Source: Paracoccaceae bacterium (GTDB lineage Bacteria > Pseudomonadota > Alphaproteobacteria > Rhizobiales > Stappiaceae). From it: DNA of 50,556 nt. A program made the position numbers and the translations under genes. The DNA is taken from assembly GCA_002709505.1 (NCBI GenBank), contig PARB01000006.1:1-50556 (forward strand), in the 5' to 3' direction. Of this stretch, positions 1 to 8,413 are shown piece after piece. The notes beneath the pieces were generated by a model. It saw only the letters and a list, made by a program, of their open reading frames with translations, had not been told where the DNA came from and did not search any database. Positions within the stretch are counted from its first letter, which is position 1; each line of letters opens with the position of its first letter.

Positions 1-46
1 CGACACCGACCGCCCGATCGGCGGCGGTCCCGTTCTGGTGAAGTAG
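1..46 (+). CDS. purC: C-terminal end of PurC (SAICAR synthase), partial
   Basis: Only the last 14 codons are present; they end in GGGPVLVK followed by TAG at 44-46. PurC proteins of Rhizobiales commonly end in GPVLVK, and purC normally lies just before purS, which starts at 1008. The match is short, so the call rests on this tail plus the gene order. The enzyme would join aspartate to CAIR in de novo purine synthesis. Confidence 0.6.
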   Translation, partial: DTDRPIGGGPVLVK

Positions 47-109
47 AGACCGGACGGCTCCCGCCACTGCCCGCGCGCACAGCGCGTTGCATCTTCCAAG
101 ACCCCGACG

Positions 110-129
110 CCCCGGCGCCGGGGTTTTTT
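110..129 (+). terminator. Rho-independent terminator after purC
   Basis: The 14-base self-complementary block CCCCGGCGCCGGGG (110-123) runs straight into six T (124-129). It lies 63 bases after the purC stop and should end that transcript before the lipoprotein gene. Confidence 0.8.
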
Positions 130-237
130 GTTGGCAGCTGCAGCAAACGCCCGCACCCGACTTGCAATCTGGGCGAGAATTTGGCAACCAAGATTCGAGG
201 TTTGCAATCATGGATTTTAGACAGGGGTTTCGGGGTG

Positions 238-786
238 ATGCTGTTTTCGACAATCGACACGCGCAGAATGAAAATATTGGCCGTTACGATTGCGGCCCTC
301 TTTCTGGCCGCCTGCCAGACGACGGGCCTAAAGCCCGGAGCCATTGACACAAGCTTCCCGCCGTCGGGCTGGGTCACCGAACGCAAGGGCAACAAGACCT
401 TCTACCTCTGCCCGAAAACGAAGTGCAAAACCCGGCAAGGCGTCGCCATCGTTCCGCTGAAGATCCGCGGCGATGCGGAAACGGCAATCCGGAGAAACGT
501 CCTGACCGCGGAGCTTTTCGACGCCGCCTATAATTTCTTGGAAGTCGCGTCGAAACGCGCGGTATCGTCGTCTCCGCACCGCAAGATCCAGACCCGCACC
601 TATACGGGCTTCGAGCACGTAATGACGTTCAAGGATCGCAATGGACGGCGGCTCTATGTTGCGATCCGGTATATCGTCCAGAAGAATCGTGGCGTGTTCG
701 TCGCCAGCTTTTCGTTCAACAGGGGGATCGCCCAGCGCAACCTGCGCCGCTACCTGGCGCAAACGACCGTTCGGCGCGTGAACTGA
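238..786 (+). CDS. Putative lipoprotein of unknown function
   Basis: This 182-residue protein has an N-terminal hydrophobic stretch ending in a lipobox (LFLAAC), so it is probably a lipid-anchored envelope protein. The mature part has no motif I recognise; it contains a short Cys pair (CPKTKC) and is rich in Arg and Lys. The ATG at 238 is preferred because AGGGG lies about 9 bases before it. An inner ATG at 268 would give a tighter signal peptide but has no ribosome binding site. A TTG at 181 is also in frame. The gene stands alone between two terminator-like hairpins, inside the purC-purS interval. Confidence 0.65.
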   Translation: MLFSTIDTRRMKILAVTIAALFLAACQTTGLKPGAIDTSFPPSGWVTERKGNKTFYLCPKTKCKTRQGVAIVPLKIRGDAETAIRRNVLTAELFDAAYNFLEVASKRAVSSSPHRKIQTRTYTGFEHVMTFKDRNGRRLYVAIRYIVQKNRGVFVASFSFNRGIAQRNLRRYLAQTTVRRVN

Positions 787-805
787 TCCGGACGACATCT
801 GCACA

Positions 806-842
806 CCCGCGCGCGACGCCTCCGGGCACGCGCGGGCGTTTC
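806..842 (+). terminator. Terminator-like hairpin after the lipoprotein gene
   Basis: CCCGCGCG (806-813) pairs with CGCGCGGG (829-836) around a 15-base loop, followed by a short T run (GTTT). It begins 20 bases after the stop at 786. The T tract is weak. The remaining bases up to purS (1008) hold nothing I recognise. Confidence 0.45.
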
Positions 843-1007
843 CCCGCAAGGGCTGCGGCGTCCCCAGGGACGCTGCAATGCGCAAAAGAGGCTTTCATCC
901 GCGCGGGCGGCGCGCTAGAAGCGGCGCAACAGGGTCGCCTTGCATTGCGGCCCGAAGTCATGACAGCCGGCCGGTGCCGGCGCTGGCAGCGATTGCGGAG
1001 ACCCCCG

Positions 1008-1247
1008 ATGAAAGCACGCGTGACCGTCACCCTGAAATCCGGCGTTCTCGACCCGCAGGGCAAGGCGATCGAGGGCGGTCTCGCCGCGCTCGGCTTCGCC
1101 GGCGTCGACAGCGTGCGCCAGGGCAAGGTGTTCGATGTGGAACTGAACACCGCCGACGCGACCAAGGCAAAGGCGGAGCTCGCTGACATGTGCGAAAAGC
1201 TGCTCGCCAACACGGTGATCGAAAACTACGCCATCGAGATCGTCTGA
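1008..1247 (+). CDS. purS: PurS subunit of FGAM synthase
   Basis: This 79-residue protein matches PurS in length and pattern: it begins MKARVTVTLKSGVLDPQGKA and ends with the usual ENYAIEIV strand. PurS bridges PurL and PurQ in the three-part formylglycinamidine ribonucleotide amidotransferase, which makes FGAM from FGAR, glutamine and ATP in the cytoplasm. The start is set by GGAG at 997-1000, seven bases before the ATG; a longer in-frame start at 945 has no such site. It is followed by the small membrane protein gene and purQ. Confidence 0.95.
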   Translation: MKARVTVTLKSGVLDPQGKAIEGGLAALGFAGVDSVRQGKVFDVELNTADATKAKAELADMCEKLLANTVIENYAIEIV

Positions 1248-1280
1248 ACCCGGCGCCGACGCGGCTGAGGAGCGGCACCC

Positions 1281-1388
1281 ATGGACGACGACAGTGCCAA
1301 GGCAATCCGCTTCCTGCTGATCAAGGCCGCCGTCTTCATCGCGCTTCCGGCCGGCCTTGCGCTTCTCGCCGCGCTCTTTCTGGTTTGA
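1281..1388 (+). CDS. FGAM synthase-associated small membrane protein
   Basis: This 35-residue protein is easily missed. It has an acidic start ([11 protein letters not shown]) followed by one hydrophobic segment of about 22 residues, so it is a single-pass membrane protein. GAGGAG at 1267-1272 sits eight bases before the ATG, a strong ribosome binding site. It lies between purS (33-base gap) and purQ (19-base gap), so it is co-transcribed with them. Small membrane proteins in this exact position are known as a family in Rhizobiales, but I know of no proven function. A role in bringing the soluble PurS-PurQ-PurL complex to the membrane is only a guess. Confidence 0.8.
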   Translation: MDDDSAKAIRFLLIKAAVFIALPAGLALLAALFLV

Positions 1389-1407
1389 GCTTAAGGGACA
1401 CACGCCC

Positions 1408-2079
1408 ATGAAATCCGCTGTCATCACCTTCCCCGGATCGAACCGCGAGCGCGACATGATGTATGCGCTGGAACTGACAAGCGGCGTCGCGCCGGTGCCC
1501 GTGTGGCATGCGGACACCACCCTGCCGGACGTCGATCTCGTCGTCCTGCCGGGCGGCTTTTCCTATGGCGACTACCTGCGCTCCGGCGCGATCGCCGCCC
1601 GCGCGCCGATCATGGATGCGGTGCGCGACTTCGCCGAAAAGGGCCGGCTGGTGCTTGGCGTGTGCAACGGCTTCCAGATGCTGACCGAAGCGGGCCTTCT
1701 GCCTGGCGCCCTGATGCGCAACGCCGGCCTCACCTTCGTCTGCCGCGAGGTGCTGCTGGAGACCGCCTCCACCGCCAACCGCTTCACGCAAGGCATGACC
1801 AAGGGCGCGGTGTGGCGCTGCCCCGTCGCCCACCACGACGGCAATTACTTTGCCGACGCCGACACGATCAAGGCGCTTGAGGACCATGACCGGGTCGCCT
1901 TCCGCTACGCGCGCGGCACCAACCCGAACGGCTCGATCAACGACATTGCCGGCATCACCAACGAGGCCGGCAATGTGCTCGGCATGATGCCGCATCCGGA
2001 AAATCTGGTGGATCCGCTGCAGGGCGGCACCGACGGGCGCGCCTTCTTCGAGAGCGCCTTGTCGGTTGTCGCGGCCTGA
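1408..2079 (+). CDS. purQ: PurQ, glutaminase subunit of FGAM synthase
   Basis: This 223-residue class I glutamine amidotransferase has the nucleophile Cys86 in LGVCNGFQM and the partners His196 and Glu198 in MMPHPEN. It frees ammonia from glutamine and passes it to PurL through the PurS-bridged complex. The start is fixed by AAGGGA at 1393-1398; an upstream in-frame start at 1357 overlaps the small membrane protein gene and is rejected. It is followed after 12 bases by the DUF2164 gene. Confidence 0.96.
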   Translation: MKSAVITFPGSNRERDMMYALELTSGVAPVPVWHADTTLPDVDLVVLPGGFSYGDYLRSGAIAARAPIMDAVRDFAEKGRLVLGVCNGFQMLTEAGLLPGALMRNAGLTFVCREVLLETASTANRFTQGMTKGAVWRCPVAHHDGNYFADADTIKALEDHDRVAFRYARGTNPNGSINDIAGITNEAGNVLGMMPHPENLVDPLQGGTDGRAFFESALSVVAA

Positions 2080-2091
2080 GGCTTTCCGCCG

Positions 2092-2352
2092 ATGAGCAAG
2101 CCGATCTTCGACAGTGCCGAAACGGCCGTTCTCGTCGAACGGCTGCGCGATCTTCTTGGCGAGGAACTGGATGTCGATGTCGGCGCGCTCGAAGCGGAGG
2201 CGCTGTTCGCCCTGCTGGCGCGCGACATCGGCGCGGCCTTCTACAATCAGGGCCTGCACGACGCCCGTGCGGCGATCTCGGCCCGCATGGACGAGGTCGG
2301 TGAGGTCGTTTATGCGCTTGAGCGCACCTCCGCCATCGACCGCGGCCGCTGA
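2092..2352 (+). CDS. DUF2164 family protein
   Basis: This 86-residue acidic protein has the DUF2164 layout: an N-terminal helix, then the conserved stretch around FYNQGLHDARAAI, then a C-terminal helix with VVYALER. Proteins of this family are small and soluble and have no established function. It starts 12 bases after purQ and probably shares its transcript. Its 3' end overlaps the convergent AraC-family gene by 43 bases. Confidence 0.8.
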   Translation: MSKPIFDSAETAVLVERLRDLLGEELDVDVGALEAEALFALLARDIGAAFYNQGLHDARAAISARMDEVGEVVYALERTSAIDRGR

Positions 2353-3155
2353 TCCCCAATCGCATCCGGCCGTTCGGCCTTGTCGAAGCGCGGCGCGTGG
2401 CCGTAGGCACGGCTGTAGGCCCGGCTGAAGGCGGCCGCGCTGGAAAAGCCGACGCGTGACGCGATCGCCTTCAAGGGCACTCCGCGCGCGATCTCCTGCC
2501 GCGCCACGCTCATCCGCCAGTCATGCAGATAGGCTCCGGGCGTGCGGCCGACAACATCGCGAAACCCGGTGGCAAATGCCGTGCGCGACATGCCGGAGAC
2601 GGCGGCCAGATCCTCCAGCCGCCAGGCGCGGCCCGGCGCTTCATGCATCGCCACAAGCGCCGCTGCCAGTTGCGGATGAGCGAGGCCGGCGATCAGCCCG
2701 CTGTCGGCGCCGCCCTGTTCGATGGCGTGGCGCAACAACCGCACCACGACGATCTCGCACAGCCGGTCGAGGATCGCCTGTCCGCCGCATCGCGGGCGCA
2801 TCGCCTCGTCCAGCAGGACCTCGGCCACGGCGGCCAGCGCCGGCGCGTCGCACAACGCGATCCGCACCTCTTCAGGCAAGGCCAGGGCAAAGGGCGCGAC
2901 ATCGCCGCCGAGATCGACATGCGCGGCCACTGCAATCGCCCCGTCCGGACGCCCGCCGCCGGAGCGCGGACGAAACACCAGGCAGCCGCAGCGCACGTCG
3001 TTTGCCGGGCGCCCGGCCGGTCCCATCAGCAGGAAGAGGTTGGCACCGGCCGTCTCGGCCGCAGGAGCAATGCCCGCCTCAACTGCCGGAACAACCGTGG
3101 CCTCGATGCGGAAGCGGTCGATCAGCGCGGAGAGACGGTCGAGGCGTTTCAGCAT
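2310..3155 (-). CDS. AraC-family transcriptional regulator
   Basis: This 281-residue protein has an N-terminal ligand-binding half of the cupin type (roughly residues 1-165) and a C-terminal AraC DNA-binding domain. The two helix-turn-helix units are visible as LEDLAAVSGMSRTAFATGF and PLKAIASRVGFSSAAAFSRA, followed by the HAPRF end signature. It is transcribed away from the thioredoxin-fold gene at 3287, and the 131-base shared spacer is the natural place for its operator. It therefore probably controls that gene. The inducer is unknown. The ribosome binding site is weak. Confidence 0.9.
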   Translation of the reverse strand: MLKRLDRLSALIDRFRIEATVVPAVEAGIAPAAETAGANLFLLMGPAGRPANDVRCGCLVFRPRSGGGRPDGAIAVAAHVDLGGDVAPFALALPEEVRIALCDAPALAAVAEVLLDEAMRPRCGGQAILDRLCEIVVVRLLRHAIEQGGADSGLIAGLAHPQLAAALVAMHEAPGRAWRLEDLAAVSGMSRTAFATGFRDVVGRTPGAYLHDWRMSVARQEIARGVPLKAIASRVGFSSAAAFSRAYSRAYGHAPRFDKAERPDAIGDQRPRSMAEVRSSA

Positions 3156-3286
3156 GGTTTGTACGATAGATCAATTATTGCGGACGATGATTTCCCCTCC
3201 ATACACTAACACACAGGGGAACTCCAGCGCCTCCGCTCCTGGCCCGGTGGGTCGATCCGGCGGCGCGCAACGAAAGGACAGATGCC

Positions 3287-3826
3287 ATGTCGCTCATTCC
3301 CCGCCAGCAGGTTCCGCAGCTCGTGGTCGATACGCTCGACCACGGGACCTTCGATCTCTCGACCGAAAACCCCGAGTTCGCAACGCTCGTGGTCTTCTAT
3401 CGCGGACAGCATTGCCCGATCTGCGCGACCTATCTGAAGGAACTGGAGCGTCTTGCACCGGAATTTGCGGAGCGCGGTGTCACGACAATCGCGATTTCCA
3501 GCGACCCGGAGGACCGCGCCCGCGGGATGGCCGAGACGGTCGGCGGAGAAAACCTGCGCTATGGCTACGGCCTGCCGCTGTCGGTCGCGCGCGACTGGGG
3601 CCTCTACACGTCGACGGGACGCGGCACGACCTCCATCGGCATCGAGGAGCCCGCGCTCTTTTCCGAGCCGGGCGTCTTTCTGGTGCGCGCCGACGGCACG
3701 CTCTATTTCGCCTCGGTGCAGACGATGCCCTTCGTGCGTCCGCACTTCAAGGAGATGGTCGGCGCGCTCGACTTCGTGAAGGCGAAGGACTATCCGGCGC
3801 GCGGCGAATACACCGGCGCAGTCTGA
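3287..3826 (+). CDS. Peroxiredoxin-like (AhpC/TSA fold) protein
   Basis: This 179-residue cytoplasmic protein has a thioredoxin fold with the motif RGQHCPICATYLKEL (Cys43 and Cys46). AhpC/TSA-type proteins with this HCPIC motif are usually annotated as peroxiredoxin-like and probably reduce peroxides or disulfides, but the CxxC arrangement differs from a classical peroxidatic TxxC site, so the reaction is inferred. AAAGGA lies just before the start. It is divergent from the AraC regulator and convergent with the lipid kinase gene. Confidence 0.8.
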   Translation: MSLIPRQQVPQLVVDTLDHGTFDLSTENPEFATLVVFYRGQHCPICATYLKELERLAPEFAERGVTTIAISSDPEDRARGMAETVGGENLRYGYGLPLSVARDWGLYTSTGRGTTSIGIEEPALFSEPGVFLVRADGTLYFASVQTMPFVRPHFKEMVGALDFVKAKDYPARGEYTGAV

Positions 3827-3866
3827 TACTCGCCCGTTCCCGGCGCGCCGTCGGTGCCAGCCGGTG

Positions 3867-4808
3867 TCAGGACACCAGGCCTTCCGGCGCGGGTCCCGTC
3901 ACGAAACGGACCGCGCCGGGAAGCACCTCGACCTTGAGGCTTTTTGCCTGCATCGGTTCCCCGTCAAGGTTGAGCGACAGCTCCGCATCGCTTTCCACCG
4001 TCAGCGAGGAAAACCGCGTCGTCTTCGCATAGCTTTCCACCGGGGCCTCGGTTTCATGCAGCAGGCGCGACAGCAGGCCGAGGACATGGTCCGCGTCCGG
4101 CTGGGGAAACAGCGTCAGGTCGAGCAGGCCATCGTCGAGCTGCGCCTCCGGACACAGCGGCACGCCGCCGCCGGCAAGACGGCCATTGCCGATGGCCATC
4201 GCCAGAAACTCCCCTTCCCAGGAAAAGCCCTCGGCGGAAAACCGGGCGTTGGAGGGGGCCAGCCGGCCGATGTGGCTGGCGCCGGCAATCAGATAGGCCG
4301 CCCCGCCGAACAGCCGCTTGGCGCGCGGGTCGGCCTCGCGGGTGATCTGGGTGACGGTGCCGCCGCTTGCCAGGTTGACGAACACGCGCTCGTTGATGCG
4401 CGCGGCGTCGATCGTGCGGATCTCTCCTTCTGCGCAAAGCGTCAGCGCGGCACCCGGATTTTCGGTCGGAAGCTCAAGCCCGACAGCAAAATCATTGGCC
4501 GTTCCGAGCGGCAGCACCCCGACCGCCGGCTGCCCGGACGGCCCGGCCTGCGCCTGACCGTCCGTATCGAGCAGCGCCGCGACCACCTGGTTGAGGGTCC
4601 CGTCGCCACCGCCCGCCACGATCGCGTCGGGGCGCGTGTCGGCGCCGAGCGCCTCGCCGACGAAACGGGCAACGTCGCCCGGCTCGTAGGTGACCCGCAC
4701 GGCCACCTCGTGCCCGGCGTCGCGCACCCGGGAGATCGCGCTGCGCACATCCTCGCGCGGGGCGGATTTTCCGTTCAGAATCAGGAACAGCCGGCGTGTC
4801 TCGGTCAA
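3867..4808 (-). CDS. yegS: YegS/DagK-type lipid kinase
   Basis: This 313-residue protein carries the diacylglycerol kinase catalytic motif GGGDGTLNQVV (residues 66-76) and a C-terminal beta-sandwich half ending in the conserved region SLNLDGEP. Length matches YegS/BmrU lipid kinases, which phosphorylate a lipid head group such as diacylglycerol or phosphatidylglycerol. The first codon is TTG; AAGGAG at 4818-4823, nine bases upstream, supports it. It is divergent from purL, separated by 127 bases. The exact lipid substrate is not readable. Confidence 0.87.
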   Translation of the reverse strand: MTETRRLFLILNGKSAPREDVRSAISRVRDAGHEVAVRVTYEPGDVARFVGEALGADTRPDAIVAGGGDGTLNQVVAALLDTDGQAQAGPSGQPAVGVLPLGTANDFAVGLELPTENPGAALTLCAEGEIRTIDAARINERVFVNLASGGTVTQITREADPRAKRLFGGAAYLIAGASHIGRLAPSNARFSAEGFSWEGEFLAMAIGNGRLAGGGVPLCPEAQLDDGLLDLTLFPQPDADHVLGLLSRLLHETEAPVESYAKTTRFSSLTVESDAELSLNLDGEPMQAKSLKVEVLPGAVRFVTGPAPEGLVS

Positions 4809-4935
4809 GCGTTCGGTCTCCTTCGCACATCCGCCGCGACCATGGTCGGCGCGCCGGGCAATGTCTACAATTCCCTTTGCGGTCGCGGTTTGCTAAAGGG
4901 GCGGCAATCTTCCGTTTCCAAGGTCCGCAGCGCTC

Positions 4936-7134
4936 ATGATTCCCAACGACATCGCCATCACCCCGGAACTCATCGAGGCGCACGGCCTCAAGCCCGACGA
5001 ATACGAGCGCATTCTCGCGCTGATCGGCCGGACGCCGACCTTCACCGAGCTCGGTATCTTTTCGGCGATGTGGAACGAACACTGTTCCTACAAGTCGTCG
5101 AAGAAGTGGCTGAAGACGCTGCCGACGACGGGACCGAGGGTCATTCTCGGCCCGGGCGAGAACGCGGGCGTGGTCGACATCGGCGACGGCGAGGCCGTGG
5201 TCTTCAAGATGGAAAGCCACAACCACCCCTCCTACATCGAGCCCTACCAGGGCGCGGCGACCGGCGTCGGCGGCATCCTGCGCGACGTCTTCACCATGGG
5301 CGCGCGTCCCATCGCCACGATGAATGCTCTGCGGTTCGGCGAGCCGGACCATCCGCGTACCCGACATCTTGTCTCCGGCGTCGTCGCCGGCGTTGGCGGC
5401 TACGGCAACTCCTTCGGTGTTCCAACGGTCGGCGGCGAGGTTGAGTTCCATTCCCGCTACAACGGCAACTGCCTGGTCAATGCCTTTGCCGCGGGGCTGC
5501 TTAGGACCGACGGTATTTTCCTGTCGAAGGCCGAAGGCGTCGGCCTTCCGGTCGTCTACCTCGGCGCCAAGACCGGCCGCGACGGCGTCGGCGGCGCCAC
5601 GATGGCCTCGGCGGAGTTCGACGACACCATCGAGGAAAAGCGTCCGACCGTTCAGGTGGGCGATCCCTTCACCGAGAAGTGCCTGCTCGAAGCCTGCCTG
5701 GAACTGATGCAGACCGGCGCGGTCGTCGCCATTCAGGACATGGGTGCGGCCGGCCTCACCTGCTCCGCCGTCGAGATGGGCGCCAAGGGCAATCTCGGGA
5801 TCACGCTGGAGCTTGATCAGGTGCCGGTGCGCGAGGAGCGCATGAGCGCCTACGAAATGATGCTGTCGGAAAGCCAGGAGCGCATGCTCATGGTGCTGCG
5901 CCCCGACAAGGAAGCCGAGGCCAAGGCAATCTTCCGCAAGTGGGGCCTCGACTTCGCCATCGTCGGCGTGACGACGGACACCCTGCGCTTCATCGTCAAC
6001 CATCAGGGCGAGACCGTCGCCGACCTGCCGATCAAGGAGCTTGGCGACGAGGCGCCGGAATACGACCGTCCGTGGTCGCCGAGCCCGAAGCTGGAGACGC
6101 TTCCCGCAACGCGCATCGCCGAACCAGACGACTATGCGGAAGCGCTGCTGACGCTTGTCGGCAATGCCAACGGTGCGTCGCGCCGCTGGGTCTACGAGCA
6201 GTATGACACGCTCGTTCAGGGCAACACGGTCGCCTCGCCGGGCGGTGACGCCGGTATCGTGCGCGTCGGCGACGCCGGCAAGGCGCTCGCCTTCTCCGTC
6301 GACGTGACCCCGCGCTATGTTCAGGCCGATCCCTTCGAGGGCGGCAAGCAGGCCGTGGCGGAATGCTGGCGCAACCTGACCGCCGTCGGCGCCGATCCGC
6401 TGGCGGCCACCGACAACCTGAACTTCGGCAATCCGGAGCGCCCGGAAATCATGGGCCAGCTCGTCGAGGCGATCAAAGGCATCGGCGCGGCCTGCGAGGA
6501 ACTCGAGATGCCGATCGTCTCCGGCAATGTCTCGCTCTACAACGAGACCAGCGGCGAGGCGATCCTGCCGACCCCGGCCATCGGCGGCGTCGGCCTGCTG
6601 GACGATGTCAACGCACGCGCCAGCCTCGCCTTCGCCAATGACGGCGATATCCTCATCCTGATCGGCGGACATGGCACGCATCTCGGGCAAAGCGCCTACC
6701 AGCGCGACATCCTCGGCCGCGAGGAAGGCGCCCCGCCGCCGGTCGATCTTGCGGCCGAGAAGCGGCGCGGCGATTACGTGCGCGGCCTCATCCGCGCCGG
6801 CCGCGTGACGGCGGTCCATGACCTGTCCGATGGCGGTCTTGCCGTGGCGCTTGCCGAAATGGCGATTGCCGGCAACCGCGGCTGTACGGTCAAGGTCCCC
6901 GCTCCCGCGCATGCAGCACTCTTCGGCGAGGATCAGGGCCGCTACGTGCTGACCGTTGCACCCGACAGGGTCGCAGGCGTTCTGGAGGATGCGATCGACG
7001 CCGGGCTCGAGGTCGCGGAAATCGGCAAGGTCGGCGGCAGCGATTTGACGGTTGAGGACATTCTCACCATATCCGTTGCAAAGCTCGGCGAGAGCCACGA
7101 AACTTGGTTCCCGACGTATATGGCCGGCGCCTAA
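4936..7134 (+). CDS. purL: PurL, synthetase subunit of FGAM synthase (small type)
   Basis: This 732-residue protein is the ATP-dependent catalytic subunit that turns FGAR plus ammonia into FGAM. Visible signatures include [15 protein letters not shown] near residue 45, KMESHNHPS with [21 protein letters not shown], the SESQERML stretch and the second-half repeat [14 protein letters not shown]. It lacks the glutaminase domain of the large enterobacterial form and so needs PurS and PurQ, encoded 2.8 kb upstream. The purine cluster is thus split by four unrelated genes. It is followed by bolA and grxD on the same strand. Confidence 0.97.
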   Translation: MIPNDIAITPELIEAHGLKPDEYERILALIGRTPTFTELGIFSAMWNEHCSYKSSKKWLKTLPTTGPRVILGPGENAGVVDIGDGEAVVFKMESHNHPSYIEPYQGAATGVGGILRDVFTMGARPIATMNALRFGEPDHPRTRHLVSGVVAGVGGYGNSFGVPTVGGEVEFHSRYNGNCLVNAFAAGLLRTDGIFLSKAEGVGLPVVYLGAKTGRDGVGGATMASAEFDDTIEEKRPTVQVGDPFTEKCLLEACLELMQTGAVVAIQDMGAAGLTCSAVEMGAKGNLGITLELDQVPVREERMSAYEMMLSESQERMLMVLRPDKEAEAKAIFRKWGLDFAIVGVTTDTLRFIVNHQGETVADLPIKELGDEAPEYDRPWSPSPKLETLPATRIAEPDDYAEALLTLVGNANGASRRWVYEQYDTLVQGNTVASPGGDAGIVRVGDAGKALAFSVDVTPRYVQADPFEGGKQAVAECWRNLTAVGADPLAATDNLNFGNPERPEIMGQLVEAIKGIGAACEELEMPIVSGNVSLYNETSGEAILPTPAIGGVGLLDDVNARASLAFANDGDILILIGGHGTHLGQSAYQRDILGREEGAPPPVDLAAEKRRGDYVRGLIRAGRVTAVHDLSDGGLAVALAEMAIAGNRGCTVKVPAPAHAALFGEDQGRYVLTVAPDRVAGVLEDAIDAGLEVAEIGKVGGSDLTVEDILTISVAKLGESHETWFPTYMAGA

Positions 7135-7207
7135 CCGCGTCGCGCGGCGCGAATTCCAGGCCGCCCGTCCGCAACGGCGGCAGGCGGCTGGCAGAAAGGA
7201 CGAACAT

Positions 7208-7441
7208 ATGGCAATGCAGGCGCACGAGATCGAGGCGCTGATCAAGGAAGCCCTTCCGGACGCGAAAGTGGAAATCCGCGACCTGGCGGGCGATGGCGAC
7301 CACTATGCCGCCGTGGTGGTGGCCGATGCCTTTCGCGGCAAGACACGGGTGCAGCAGCACCAGATGGTCTATCAGGCGCTGAAGGGCAACATGGGCGGCG
7401 AACTTCACGCGCTGGCCCTGCAGACGAGCGCCCCGGACTGA
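7208..7441 (+). CDS. BolA/IbaG-family protein
   Basis: This 77-residue protein is a BolA-like domain with the typical ending [20 protein letters not shown], which includes the conserved histidine. BolA proteins bind a shared [2Fe-2S] cluster with monothiol glutaredoxins, and one is encoded 59 bases downstream here. The start at 7208 has AGAAAGGA seven bases before it; a longer frame from 7052 overlaps purL and is rejected. A role in iron-sulfur cluster delivery or iron sensing is inferred from the family and neighbour. Confidence 0.93.
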   Translation: MAMQAHEIEALIKEALPDAKVEIRDLAGDGDHYAAVVVADAFRGKTRVQQHQMVYQALKGNMGGELHALALQTSAPD

Positions 7442-7500
7442 AACCCCAAAGCCGACCCCGGTCGCTGGACCTTGAACCCGGCAGAACGAAAGGACGCACT

Positions 7501-7833
7501 ATGAGCATTCAAGATTGGATCAAGAACGAGGTCGACACCAATGACGTCGTCCTCTTCATGAAGGGCACCCCGGCGTTTCCCCAGTGCGGGTTCTCCGGTC
7601 AGGTCGTGCAGATCCTCGATTACATTGGCGCGCCCTACAAGGGCATCAACGTGCTGGAAGACGATGACCTGCGCCAGGGCATCAAGGAGTTTTCCGACTG
7701 GCCGACCATCCCCCAGCTCTACGTGAAGGGCGAGTTCGTCGGCGGCTGCGACATCATCCGCGAGATGTTCCAGAGCCAGGAGCTTCAGGCGCATCTGACG
7801 GACAAGGGCATCTCGACCCGCCAGTCCGCGTAG
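7501..7833 (+). CDS. grxD: Monothiol glutaredoxin Grx4/GrxD
   Basis: This 110-residue protein has the monothiol active site CGFS with Cys29, preceded by [10 protein letters not shown], and the glutathione-contact regions [16 protein letters not shown]. Length and motifs match the Grx4 family, which carries a glutathione-ligated [2Fe-2S] cluster, often with BolA. AAAGGA precedes the start. It forms a two-gene unit with the BolA gene and is followed by a strong terminator at 7860. Confidence 0.96.
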   Translation: MSIQDWIKNEVDTNDVVLFMKGTPAFPQCGFSGQVVQILDYIGAPYKGINVLEDDDLRQGIKEFSDWPTIPQLYVKGEFVGGCDIIREMFQSQELQAHLTDKGISTRQSA

Positions 7834-7841
7834 TTCAAAAG

Positions 7842-7856
7842 TTAATAAATGGTTAA
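7842..7856. promoter_or_regulatory. CtrA-type site TTAA-N7-TTAA after grxD
   Basis: TTAA (7842-7845) and TTAA (7853-7856) are separated by exactly seven bases, the spacing of alphaproteobacterial CtrA boxes. It lies eight bases after the grxD stop and just before the terminator, about 180 bases upstream of the secreted-protein gene at 8033. Position and lack of the usual C after the second TTAA make function uncertain. Confidence 0.35.
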
Positions 7857-7859
7857 TAA

Positions 7860-7890
7860 AAGGCGGATCCAAGTTGATCCGCCTTTTTTT
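7860..7890 (+). terminator. Rho-independent terminator after grxD
   Basis: AAGGCGGATC (7860-7869) pairs perfectly with GATCCGCCTT (7876-7885) around a six-base loop and continues into a T run to 7890. It ends the bolA-grxD transcript. Confidence 0.92.
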
Positions 7891-7908
7891 GTCAAGATTT
7901 ATAGACTA

Positions 7909-7921
7909 GGCAAATTTTGCC
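7909..7921. promoter_or_regulatory. Palindrome GGCAAATTTTGCC before the secreted-protein gene
   Basis: GGCAAA and TTTGCC flank a single T. A near-identical block, GGGTAAATTTTGCCC, occurs at 48105-48119 upstream of fliO. It could be an operator for the gene at 8033; nothing in the sequence names the binding protein. Confidence 0.3.
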
Positions 7922-8032
7922 GAATCACCCTAAGCTGAATGTCAGATGAATGCGCGCTTCAGGTCTTGATCACTTGAACCGTGTCATGTCTCGGTCGTCT
8001 TAGGGCTCAATCGGCACCGGAAGGATCAGACC

Positions 8033-8311
8033 ATGCGTATCGCGAAACTGGCAGGCCTCGGCCTCGCTCTCAGTTTGGGTCTCGGCCTCGCGACGTTCGC
8101 GCAGGAAAACGACAGCAACCTGCGCCGCATCGCCTGTGTCGAACTGATGGTCTTTGCCCCTGCCAACGGTATCAGCGACGCCGACACCTGCCGCGCCCAT
8201 GGCGGGCTGGCGGCCGAAGGTGCCCATGCCGCCAATTCCGCCCTGGTCATCCTCGTGCGCAACCAGCCGGCCGGCTCCTCTCTCGGCCTGATCCCCGGCA
8301 AGGGATCGTAA
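8033..8311 (+). CDS. Small secreted protein of unknown function
   Basis: This 92-residue protein has a clear Sec signal peptide (MRIAKLAGLGLALSLGLGLA) with a probable cut near TFAQ. The mature part of about 68 residues has two cysteines (in IACVEL and DTCRAHGG) that could form one disulfide. GGAAGGA lies close before the ATG. No family is recognised. It is monocistronic, bounded by the grxD terminator upstream and a hairpin downstream. Confidence 0.75.
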   Translation: MRIAKLAGLGLALSLGLGLATFAQENDSNLRRIACVELMVFAPANGISDADTCRAHGGLAAEGAHAANSALVILVRNQPAGSSLGLIPGKGS

Positions 8312-8378
8312 CCGCTCCAGTCCGACTTTTCCCGGCGCGACGCCTGCTTCCCCGCGAGACGTCGCCCTGCCCGAACCG

Positions 8379-8405
8379 CGGCCCGGACCTTCCCCCGGGC
8401 CGTTT
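8379..8405 (+). terminator. Terminator-like hairpin after the secreted-protein gene
   Basis: CGGCCCGG (8379-8386) pairs with CCGGGCCG (8395-8402) and is followed by TTT. The T run is short but the stem is strong, and the position between a plus-strand gene and a minus-strand gene fits. Confidence 0.5.
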
Positions 8406-8413
8406 GCGTATCC

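Noticed and set aside
3854-3872. GGTGTC-AG-GACACC palindrome as a terminator between the peroxiredoxin-like and lipid kinase genes
   Set aside because: No T run follows on either strand and it partly overlaps the kinase 3' end.
4877-4899. TTGCGG ... TAAAGG as a purL promoter
   Set aside because: The spacing of 11 bases is too short for a sigma-70 promoter.
4492-7245. 917-codon open frame antisense to purL
   Set aside because: It mirrors the GC-biased codon pattern of purL on the other strand and has no family signature; purL is unambiguous.
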